DNA of 12,800 bases from an uncultured Ruminococcus sp. GTDB lineage: Bacteria; Bacillota; Clostridia; Oscillospirales; Ruminococcaceae. The stretch covers positions 1-12,800 of the forward strand of contig UPZA01000028.1 of the NCBI GenBank assembly GCA_900538575.1. The letters run 5' to 3'. A program made the position numbers and the translations under genes. Below the pieces are notes generated by a model. The model searched no databases. It saw only the letters and a list, made by a program, of their open reading frames with translations, and was not told the origin of the DNA. Of the stretch, positions 1 to 5,878 are shown one piece after another. Within the stretch, counting starts at the first letter, position 1, and every line of letters starts with the position of its first letter.

Positions 1-123
1 AAACAGCAAGGTTTAAATCCTCAAGAGAAGAATAAGTCTTACGGTTAACTTCTTCTTTTTTCAAGTATTTGAAAAAGCATTCCACAACAGCATTATCATA
101 AGGATGTCCCTTTGCCGAAAAAG
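1..123 (-). pseudogene. IS3-family transposase (OrfB) fragment, cut by the window edge
   Basis: Reading the minus strand from about 123 down to 1 gives SFSAKGHPYDNAVVECFF, then KYLKKEEVNRKTYSSLEDL. This is the region of IS3-family OrfB (DDE integrase) around the final catalytic Glu (the E of NAVVE), followed by the usual FF-x-x-LKKEE segment. A stop codon lies in frame just upstream at about 127-129, so the N-terminal half with the two Asp residues is missing here. The rest of the C-terminus runs off the window. It abuts a second, different IS3 remnant on the opposite strand. Confidence 0.75.
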
Positions 124-294
124 ACTAACGGTTGGGTTAAAGAAGAATTATATAAAGATTTCAATCTTTATCGATGTGATGACATTGAATCCTTGATAAC
201 TGAATATGTTAAATACTACAATACTGAACGTCCTTCAACCAAATGCGGTAGAAAAAGCCCTGTTCAGTTCAAAACTGAACAAGGCTTTGCTTAA
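112..294 (+). pseudogene. C-terminal fragment of a second IS3-family transposase (OrfB)
   Basis: The protein ends with NGWVKEELYKDF, then EYVKYYNTERP and GRKSPVQF. This is the C-terminal signature of IS3-family OrfB, with the YYNxxRP motif and the SPVQ(F/Y) box close to the natural C-terminus. Homology starts only at about base 124; the TTG at 112 is merely the first possible start in the open frame. The DDE residues are missing. The fragment differs from the minus-strand remnant at 1-123, so two related IS copies have been joined head to head. It is not expected to be functional. Confidence 0.75.
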
Positions 295-317
295 CTTATT
301 TATTTTAAGTCTTTTTT

Positions 318-340
318 ATTGTCTACTTTTGCTTGACGCC
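318..340. other. Probable right end of the IS3-family element
   Basis: TGTCTACTTTTGCTTGACG at about 320-338 lies 25 bases after the transposase stop. IS3-family terminal inverted repeats typically start with TG and lie just outside the OrfB stop. The partner left repeat is missing, so the boundary is not confirmed. Confidence 0.35.
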
Positions 341-423
341 TTCAGTTTAACAATAAGGTAAACTTGATCTTTATAAGTTGTCCAAAAGCTGACCAAACAA
401 GATTTGAAATCTCGTAAGCAACA

Positions 424-463
424 TAATATAGCCGTTTTTGAGAAGATTTCTTATCTCTTCGAG
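424..463. other. Left attachment-site candidate (degenerate copy of the rpsI 3' end)
   Basis: This 40-base stretch aligns with 5879-5919, in the same orientation, at about 31 of 41 columns with one gap. Shared blocks are TAATAT, CGTTTTTGA and CTTCGAG. On the minus strand it reads Ser-Lys-Arg-stop (TCG AAG AGA TAA), like the true rpsI end (TCG AAG CGT TAA) but with different Arg codon and flanks. I infer this is the distal att copy of an element inserted in rpsI. Identity is lower than for a fresh insertion. Confidence 0.5.
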
Positions 464-704
464 CTATACAGCATCATTTCGCTTATTTTTCCTAATTTCT
501 CAGAAACGCCGTAAATACGATAAAATCTGCAACTTGGAGCAATTGCACCTGTTGTAAATTTCAAGTTTTATCGTAGCTTTGTTCAACTTAGTTGAACATA
601 AGTTGAACTGACGGACTTGACTATCTCTCCGGTATTGAGAGGTTTTACAATATGGATTTACAATAACGTCCGCAGGGAAACCAGCTTCACCTGCGGACAT
701 TTTG
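464..704. other. Non-coding left end of the element
   Basis: No convincing gene is present. Structures seen are a 10-base inverted repeat TACGATAAAA / TTTTATCGTA at 516-525 and 566-575, the GTTGAAC cluster at 581-608, and a hairpin with a perfect 9-base stem GTCCGCAGG / CCTGCGGAC at 668-698, just past the stop of the minus-strand relic. The hairpin lacks a U-run on the minus strand and has only ATTTTGTT on the plus strand, so it is not a clear terminator. The stretch around 495-520, read on the minus strand (CGTATTTACGGCGTTTCTGA), also resembles 5876-5896 in inverted orientation. Confidence 0.5.
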
Positions 705-712
705 TTACTCAT
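500..712 (-). CDS. Doubtful 70-residue ORF overlapping the preceding stop
   Basis: The ATG at 710-712 overlaps the stop of the upstream minus-strand frame (ATGAGTAA), the arrangement seen in translationally coupled genes. The first ~35 residues (MSNKMSAGEAGFPADVIVNP onward) look composition-wise like protein. The rest crosses the GTTGAAC repeats and the inverted repeat, and looks non-coding. I recognise no family. It may be the start of a truncated gene or chance. Confidence 0.2.
   Translation of the reverse strand: MSNKMSAGEAGFPADVIVNPYCKTSQYRRDSQVRQFNLCSTKLNKATIKLEIYNRCNCSKLQILSYLRRF
581..608. repeat. GTTGAAC repeat cluster at the left element end
   Basis: GTTCAAC at 581-587 and GTTGAAC at 591-597 form a palindrome around TTA, and a further GTTGAAC lies at 602-608. 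The same 7-mer occurs twice near the right end (5830-5836 and 5843-5849). Repeated short motifs near both ends are what integrase arm-type binding sites look like. That role is inferred. Confidence 0.45.
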
Positions 713-1859
713 CGTCGTCTGAGCAATTCATAATCTGAATGTATACACACTCTGCTCGCTCATGTTCCTCACCGTCCTTGGACATCATCGCTTCAAGAAA
801 ATAGCCCTTAGCTTCTTCTCGGTCATTCCCCAAACCTCTTTCTTTCCGTTGCAGAACGTTATGACCCGTTTGTACTTCGGTTGGAGTTGTAACAACGGAA
901 CGATTCAAGCATTCTTTTTTCTGTGCAAGTCCGATTTATCCATTATCAAGTATAGTAAGCTGCTCAGTTAAGAACATTTCATATATCTTGCCAAGCAAAT
1001 TAGGTTCAATAATATTGAACCTATATGGGCTTTGCGGATAATACAGTCCTTTTATCATATCAACAATAACGGTGTTATTCAGGTCAAATATGATATAATC
1101 ACCAGAGAACATTCCAGAATTATATCGTTTATCTGCTTCTCGGAATAATTTCTACAATTCTTTATGCAAAACAGCAGGTTCTATAATTGTATCTTCAAGC
1201 TTTTGATATAACGGCAAATTTTTATCTTCACATATTCTGAGAAAGACGATTTAATTAATAAAATCTTGAACAAAATCATTCAACACTTCAAAATTGGTAT
1301 ATCTTTTACCTTTGCTGTAAAGTTCGTTACTTAGTGCAATTCTCCATTCATTTATCTGAGATAGGAAAATCGCATCTACTTGTTGTTTTTGACTATCTGC
1401 ACCATTAAACGCTTCATTAAAGTACTTGTCAAAGTTACCTCTATATACAGCATCTCTTGAGATTAACCGATATATCTCATCAAATTTGTCAACATATTCA
1501 GTATAATGATATTTTCTGTAACGTGAAACAGAACAACTATCCGTTTCTTTAGGTATAGTTGTTGTATCATATATTATCAAATACTCAAAATTAGTAAGAA
1601 CTACAATCTTATGCTTAGCGTTCCAACCATATTTTCTTGCCTGAATGGCAGGAGCTGGATCTTTTGTTATATCCACACGAGGTTTCTTTGCTTCAACAAA
1701 GAATTTTGCTACGCCACGTAACGTCAGGGAATAATCAGGACGATCACTTGCATTGGCATGATATTCAGCAATAACTTCTCTAAACTGTGGTGATATGCCA
1801 GCTTTATTGGAAACATCTCATCCGAGTATTTCAAGAAAAGGGTTAAGAAATTCAATCAT
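705..1859 (-). pseudogene. Type IIG (Eco57I-like) restriction-modification enzyme, N-terminal relic
   Basis: One reading frame runs from the ATG at 1857-1859 to 705 with no frameshift but four internal stops: TGA at 1818-1820, TAA at 1251-1253, TAG at 1152-1154 and TAA at 936-938. Read through, it starts MIEFLNPFLEILG-stop-DVSNKAG (normally LGWDVSN). It then shows the PD-(D/E)xK nuclease core RPDYSLTLRG...FFVEAKKP, then the helical spacer (IVFLRICEDKNLP, FREADKRYNSGMFSGD, GLYYPQSPYRF, LLGKIYEMFL). It stops at VVTTPTEV, where the methyltransferase domain should begin. No SAM-binding or NPPY motif follows. Instead the last ~55 residues (QTGHNVLQRKERG to NCSDDDE) are unrelated and acidic, with a segment EEAKGYFLEAMMSKDGEEHE that I take for the tail of another small element protein joined by deletion. 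The first ~30 residues of the family also seem to be missing. Confidence 0.75.
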
Positions 1860-1885
1860 AAATAACGAGTACTGTCAAGAAAATG

Positions 1886-1932
1886 CGTTATATCACGTTA
1901 TAAAATCGTTATTAAAAAGTATTTGCGTTATA
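1886..1932. repeat. Phased CGTTAT(A/T) direct repeats
   Basis: CGTTATA occurs at 1886-1892, 1896-1902 and 1926-1932, with CGTTATT at 1907-1913. Spacing is 10, 11 and 19 bases, so all copies lie on roughly one face of the helix. The outer copies are part of an exact 11-mer TGCGTTATATC (1884-1894, 1924-1934). The block lies between the divergent restriction relic and the DUF3987 relic. The last copy encodes the first recognisable residues of the latter, so part of the pattern could be coincidence. Confidence 0.4.
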
Positions 1933-2778
1933 TCCCGAATCTTGACCTCCTGCTGAAATCGTGGAATGGCGAGACCTACATCAGCGACAGAGCCACAAGG
2001 GAAACGATAGTGCTGAAAAAGCCCTATATGAGCATCTGCCTTGCGTGTCAACCGTATGTTCGACAACATGATAAACAACACGGCTTTCCGTGGCAGCGAT
2101 CTGATAGCTCGTTTTGTGTATTGCTTTCCGAAAAGCAACATTGGCACTCGTCGCTATGATACTGAGCCTGTTCCCGATGATATTGCGGAATGTTACAAGA
2201 AGTTGGTTTACAAGATGCTCGGCACGAAATTCACCTATCACGCTGAAAAAGAACTGTATATGCATTTTGACAGCAAAGCATATCATGAGTTTGTTGATTT
2301 CTACAATGGGCATATTGAGCCGTTATTGCTCACGGATATGGCTTTCTGCAAGGACTGGGGTGGAAAATATCACGGTCTGATACTCCGCTTATGTGGTATC
2401 ATTCACTGCGTGAAATGTGCTTTGAATAATGCTGACCCTGTTGAAATGAGAGTGACGCTCGACACATTCTGCAACGCTGTTGAGATAGCTGAATACTTTC
2501 GAGAACAAGCGATCTACGCTTACAGCTTAGGCGATGTAGATATTGGGACGGTCAATGCGGAGCGTGTACTGAACAAGATACGCTCCAAGCACATTCGGCA
2601 GATCAGGCAGAATGACCTGCATCACCTTTGCAGATGTACGCTGTTCAAGAACGCTCCGGACTTTAATGAAACCGTTGATATGCTTGAAGAATATGGCTAT
2701 ATCCGCCGTATCGTCAGCAAGGGAACAAACAACAAAAATGTAATCGACATTGAGGTCAACCCTCATATATTCGATTGA
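1926..2778 (+). pseudogene. DUF3987 family (helicase/primase-like) protein, 5'-truncated and frameshifted
   Basis: The first segment reads RYIPNLDLLLKSWNGETYI, then SDRATRETIVLKKPYMSICLACQPYV. At about 2058-2062 the frame changes, and the protein continues DNMINNTAFRGSDLIARFVYCFPKSN to the end at VNPHIFD. The two parts read as one continuous DUF3987 C-terminal half. Loss of two bases between GTT and CGAC (for example GTTCTCGAC to GTTCGAC) explains the shift. The natural N-terminal half with the ATP-binding region is missing upstream of 1926, where the restriction relic begins on the other strand. DUF3987 proteins are common in mobile elements and are thought to act in replication; this copy should be inactive. 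Confidence 0.7.
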
Positions 2779-2789
2779 AGAAAACTGTC

Positions 2790-2848
2790 TTTTGCACCTT
2801 TTGAGCTTTTTGTGCCTAAGTAATTATCAGACGGCAAAAGGTGCAAAA
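2790..2848. repeat. Perfect 13-base inverted repeat downstream of the DUF3987 relic
   Basis: TTTTGCACCTTTT (2790-2802) and AAAAGGTGCAAAA (2836-2848) are exact inverted copies separated by 33 bases. The spacer itself holds a partial second copy, CTTTTTGTGCC at 2806-2816. It starts 12 bases after the DUF3987 stop and ends 52 bases before the next start codon. No U-run follows, so it is more like an operator or replication/regulatory hairpin than a terminator. Confidence 0.5.
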
Positions 2849-2899
2849 AGCCCAAAATCCATAAAACTAAAACTCGACAAGATAGAAAGAGGAGTTTAC

Positions 2900-3025
2900 A
2901 TGACTACTATTGAAAAGAACAAGATCATCGACAACATTATGGAGCTGCTGATTCAGCTCACCGACGAGGACGGAGTTTCCGCTTCGCAGACAGAGGACAA
3001 GCCGCCAATACAGTTGAAATGCTGA
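2900..3025 (+). CDS. Small acidic protein, 41 residues, unknown
   Basis: The ATG at 2900 is preceded by a strong ribosome site (AAGAGGAG) at good spacing, which fixes the start. The product begins MTTIEKNKIIDNIMELLIQL and continues with an acidic stretch TDEDGVSASQTEDK. It predicts as one amphipathic helix and has no motif I recognise. Its stop overlaps the start of the excisionase-like gene by 7 bases (ATGCTGA). The downstream frame stays open upstream of that ATG (AANTVEMLTIKEC), so the two could be the halves of one longer protein split by a one-base shift; both arrangements are plausible. Confidence 0.5.
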   Translation: MTTIEKNKIIDNIMELLIQLTDEDGVSASQTEDKPPIQLKC

Positions 3026-3183
3026 CAATAAAGGAATGCACAGAAGCCGTTCACGGACTTTCGGAACATACCGTCCGTAAGCTCGTTACACAGGGAAAAG
3101 TGAAATATCTCCGCACAGGCGAAAGTAAGCGTGGCAAGATACTTGTCAACAAGGCTGACCTTATCCGTCTTATGCAGAATTGA
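3019..3183 (+). CDS. Excisionase-like helix-turn-helix protein, 54 residues
   Basis: The protein starts MLTIKECTEAVHGLSEHTVR, followed by KLVTQGKVKYLRTGESKRGK and ILVNKADLIRLMQN. The layout is that of the compact winged-HTH/MerR-type excisionase family: a helix with a turn at GLSEHTVRKLV, a basic wing (YLRTGESKRGK), and a closing LVNKADL(I/L)xxL segment. Such proteins bind att DNA to direct excision or act as small element regulators. The gene is intact and directly overlaps the upstream 41-residue ORF. Start choice is the ATG inside GAAATGCTGA, without a strong ribosome site of its own, which suggests coupling. Confidence 0.65.
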   Translation: MLTIKECTEAVHGLSEHTVRKLVTQGKVKYLRTGESKRGKILVNKADLIRLMQN

Positions 3184-3196
3184 AAGGGGTGAGTGT

Positions 3197-3262
3197 ATGT
3201 TCCATAATAACGAGAATGACAACATCAACTCTGAACTCAGAGGGCTTTTTAATATATCGTGA
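3197..3262 (+). CDS. 21-residue leader-like ORF coupled to the primase gene
   Basis: The ATG at 3197 follows GAAAGGGGTGAGTGT, a good ribosome site. The peptide is MFHNNENDNINSELRGLFNI plus Ser, and its TGA (3260-3262) overlaps the GTG start of the primase frame (3259) as GTGA. Such overlap lets ribosomes ending the short ORF restart on the next. No family is recognised. It could be a real small protein or a translational leader. Confidence 0.4.
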   Translation: MFHNNENDNINSELRGLFNIS

Positions 3263-3845
3263 CAGTATTCGAGCAAGTAAAATCTGCTATTGATATGAAC
3301 ACTGTGGCGGAGGGGTACGGACTCAGCATAAACAGGTCGGGAATGGTGCTTTGCCCGTTTCATAATGAACGTACTCCTCTGCCAAAATCTATCCCGAAAA
3401 TTTTCATTGCTTTGGCTGCGGAGAACATCTTGATGTTATCAGTTTCACGCAGAAGATGTTCAGCCTGAGCAAGCCTATTGATGCAGTGAAAAAGCTGAAC
3501 GAGGACTTTGGTTTACATATCGAAATAGGCAAAGTTCCGACTGCCGAAGAAGTATCGGAATATCAGAAATGGATTGCGGAAAAACGAGCATACGAGGTGT
3601 GGGAAAAGTCGGCTTGGAAAACGCTTCAAGATTACCTTTGGCTGATGCGTGAATGGAGAGAATTTGCTCCTGCTTCTCCGGATGAAAAATGCAATGAGAG
3701 ATTTGTGTATTCGCTTCATCATCTGGACTATGCAGAGTATCTTTGTGATGAGTTTATCAGGGCTGATAAGCAGGGTAAAATTTCTATGAAAAATATCGTT
3801 TCTGAGATTGCAGATTATATGGAAAAATCAGAGCAGAATTTCTGA
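3259..3845 (+). pseudogene. CHC2 zinc-finger (DnaG-type) primase-like protein, frameshifted
   Basis: Starting at GTG 3259, the frame reads TVFEQVKSAIDMNTVAEGYG and then the first zinc half-site CPFH (Cys32, His35) with NERTP. At about 3376-3381 one base is missing (CCTCTGCC for CCNTCTGCC), and the original frame closes at 3468. In the next frame the protein continues YPENFHCFGCGEHLDVISFT, giving the second half-site CFGC, and runs to 3845 with a helical tail. Corrected length is about 195 residues: a stand-alone CHC2 domain plus tail, with no TOPRIM catalytic domain, as in many plasmid and ICE proteins. Role inferred: primer synthesis or DNA binding during element replication. Broken as it stands. 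Confidence 0.7.
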
Positions 3846-4168
3846 TTTTCCTTACAAAAAGAAATCGTATTTTTTGATTTATTGTGGTACAAATATTTTT
3901 GTATTTGTAACCACATCACGGCTGCTCCGTCAGCCGATAAATGCCTCGCAGAGCCACATAAGCATTTTTGATAGTCTGGGTAAGCTGTCAAAAGTGCTTT
4001 GGGGTTACTGGCGGCGTACCGCAAGTAATTTTTGATGCTCCGCATCAAATTGAGCTTTGCTCTTTCGCTGCACGTTCCTTAGTGTCAGCACGATGCTCCG
4101 ACTCCTGTCGGGCTTCTCCCGTCAGGGAGTTCATTCAAATAATAATTGCAGAAAGAGAGAAAATTATT
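3846..4168. other. Hairpin-rich intergenic region, candidate oriT
   Basis: No gene is seen. Hairpins lie in series: GTGGTACAAATA with TATTTGTAACCAC (3884-3914), CGGCTG/CAGCCG (3919-3936), GCGG/CCGC around 4012-4023, TTTGATGC/GCATCAAA (4031-4049), CCGAC/GTCGG (4098-4111) and CTCCC/GGGAG (4116-4129). The motif GCTCCG recurs at 3924, 4037 and 4095. In mobilizable elements oriT usually lies just upstream of the relaxase gene and contains such inverted repeats, so I infer oriT here; the nick site cannot be placed. A weak ribosome site (AGAAAGAGAG) for the relaxase ends the region. Confidence 0.45.
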
Positions 4169-5362
4169 ATGAGTAAATCTATTTCAATGTGTTAGGGGAA
4201 AGGCAGTCTTTCGCATAACAACAGAGAATTCTCTGCCAAAAACATCGACAGTTACAGAACGAAGAATAATATCATCTTTGTTCAGCAGGATCTGGGCGAA
4301 GCATATCATAAGATGTTTGATGAAAATTTGGAGCGCTACAATGCCCGTCAGAAAAGAAGTGACCGTAAGATCAACGACTACTTTGAACACCTGTTCAATC
4401 GTCCACCGAGCAAGTCTGTCATTACTGGAACGAACAAGCAAAAAAGTTTCTATGAACATCTGGTCTACATCGGCAAGAAAGATGACACGGGTGTCGGCAC
4501 TCCTGATGCTGATATTTCAAAAGAATGCCTGTGTGAATATATGGAAGATTTTCGGGAAAGGAATCCAAATCTGTATGTGTTCAATGCCGTGATGCACCTT
4601 GATGAAGCAACTCCCCATTTACATATCAATTATATTCCCCTCGGACATTTCGAGAGAGGTCTTGAAATGCGAAATGCGAAAGCCAAGGCTCTTGAAGAAA
4701 TGGGGTACGGTAAGGGCGAGTCTGCCAATATCCGCTGGCGTGAAGCGGAATGGAAAGTCCTGCGTGATATTTGTGAGAAACAGGGTATTGAAATTTCAGA
4801 GCCGAAGAAATCCAGAGGGTACAGTTTTAAGTCGCAGGAGTACGGTGAGTACAAAGACCAGATACATGCTTTGGAAGAAGAAAAAGCTCAGGCAGAAGCC
4901 GAGCGTGATGAGGTTAAGGCTGAACTTGGAAAGGTCGCTCAGAAGAAGGTCAAACTTGACGATATCGACAAGCTCGAAACAGGCAAGACGATGTTCAGCG
5001 GAAAGGTCACGGTATCGCAGGAGGATTGGGATAATATCACAGCTCTTGCCAAGCGTGAGGTTGCATCGACTAAACAGGTAAAAAAGCTGAAAAAAGAGCG
5101 TGACAATGCCGTTCAGGAGCGTGATGAGCTGAAACAGAAATACGATACTGCTTCTTCCGAGCTTGCCGCCTACAAAAAGAAAGAGTCGGAACGGGGTATG
5201 TTACATCGTTCCGACTTGAAATCGACTGCCAAACGTATCAGCACCGAGGACGAGCTGAAAAGAAAACTCAGCAGAGCCATGACGGTCATTGACCGATATG
5301 AGCTCAGGTCTGAGTATGAACGTACAAAGTTCTCACAGAGCAAAAACACAGAATTAGAATAA
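4169..5362 (+). pseudogene. MobV/Pre-type relaxase, amber codon at position 9
   Basis: From ATG 4169 the frame reads MSKSISMC, TAG (4193-4195), GKGSLSHNNREF and on without another stop to 5362, 397 codons in all. Residues 143-152 hold the Mob_Pre metal-binding motif HLDEATPHLH. Residues from about 230 to the end are charged and heptad-like (EEEKAQAEAERDEVKAELGK and similar), a coiled coil as usual for this family. The enzyme nicks oriT and leads the strand during mobilization. The TAG most simply replaces CAG or GAG. Restart at a downstream ATG (such as 4313, codon 49) would lose the conserved N-terminal motif I region, so activity is doubtful. Apart from the amber codon the gene is well preserved. 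Confidence 0.8.
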
Positions 5363-5364
5363 AA

Positions 5365-5768
5365 GAAAAGCTATGGCATATCCCGAAAGCAGTGCTTGAC
5401 AAAGAGATAAATGCGCGCTACAATGATAAGGCGAGATATGCCATAGTCCGTACTGCACTCGGTAATAAGTATGCTCATCCAGAAATGGTCTTTCCGTCGG
5501 GACAGGGAAACTACCGTGACCGCAACTCCGTTCTGCATTCTTTAAAGCGAATGACCAAAGGTAATTTGAGGACATGACACTTCACAAGCTGCGTCATTGC
5601 AACGCTACACTCATCCTCAACAGCGGTGTAGACCTGAAAGTGATCTCCGAGCATCTTGGTCACTGCGACATTGGTGTAACAGCGAATATTTATGCCGATG
5701 TTCTGCAAAAACAAAAAGTCAGCCTTGCAGCTACGCTTGATGACAAGCTGGCTGATGAACTGACTTGA
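5365..5768 (+). pseudogene. Tyrosine integrase, C-terminal fragment with frameshift
   Basis: In one frame the sequence reads KEKLWHIPKAVLDKEIN up to SVLHSLKRMTKGN. After loss of one T in the run at 5565-5567 it continues FEDMTLHKLRHCNATLIL, then SEHLGHCDIGVTANIYADVL and the C-terminus at 5768. The box-II residues are present: HxxR (HKLRH), the second His (LGHCD) and the Tyr nucleophile (NIYADV). The N-terminal arm- and core-binding domains and the first catalytic Arg are missing; the fragment starts directly at the relaxase stop. It points toward and lies next to the rpsI end, as expected for the integrase that made this insertion. Not functional. Confidence 0.8.
5371..5446. repeat. 12-base perfect inverted repeat inside the integrase relic
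   Basis: CTATGGCATATC (5371-5382) and GATATGCCATAG (5435-5446) are exact inverted copies 52 bases apart, starting 9 bases after the relaxase stop. It could mark a rearrangement join between relaxase and integrase, or simply be chance within coding sequence. Confidence 0.4.
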
Positions 5769-5780
5769 CCTAAACAAAAA

Positions 5781-5812
5781 AACCTCTCTGTCGGTCTCCC
5801 GACAAAGAGGTT
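5781..5812. terminator. Bidirectional rho-independent terminator
   Basis: AACCTCTCTGTCGG (5781-5794) pairs with CCGACAAAGAGGTT (5799-5812), 13 of 14 pairs, loop TCTC. On the minus strand the stem is followed by TTTTTTTG, a strong tail that would end rplM-rpsI transcripts about 95 bases past the rpsI stop. On the plus strand the tail is weaker (TTTATATT) and would serve the integrase gene. Confidence 0.8.
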
Positions 5813-5829
5813 TATATTCGCATTCGTTA

Positions 5830-5849
5830 GTTGAACAATTTTGTTGAAC
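5830..5849. repeat. GTTGAAC repeats at the right element end
   Basis: GTTGAAC occurs at 5830-5836 and 5843-5849, about 30-60 bases from the proposed core site. The same 7-mer clusters at 581-608 near the left end, consistent with integrase or excisionase arm sites. Confidence 0.45.
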
Positions 5850-5878
5850 AACTTCGCAAAAATCTCTCGAAAATACCG

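Noticed and set aside
705..1859. Stop-codon recoding to explain the four in-frame stops
   Set aside because: All three stop codons occur internally, other genes in the window end normally at TAA, TAG and TGA, and the gene is truncated at both ends.
1893..2380. Overlapping ORFs at 1893-2147 and 1981-2313 (minus) and 2114-2380 (plus)
   Set aside because: They lie in other frames of the DUF3987 relic, which has clear family sequence.
3884..3914. Terminator for the CHC2 primase gene
   Set aside because: The hairpin stem is good but is followed by ATCACGG with no U-run.
4599..5081. 160-residue plus-strand ORF inside the relaxase gene
   Set aside because: Arg/Ser-rich shadow frame of the relaxase, which holds the recognisable motif and coiled coil.
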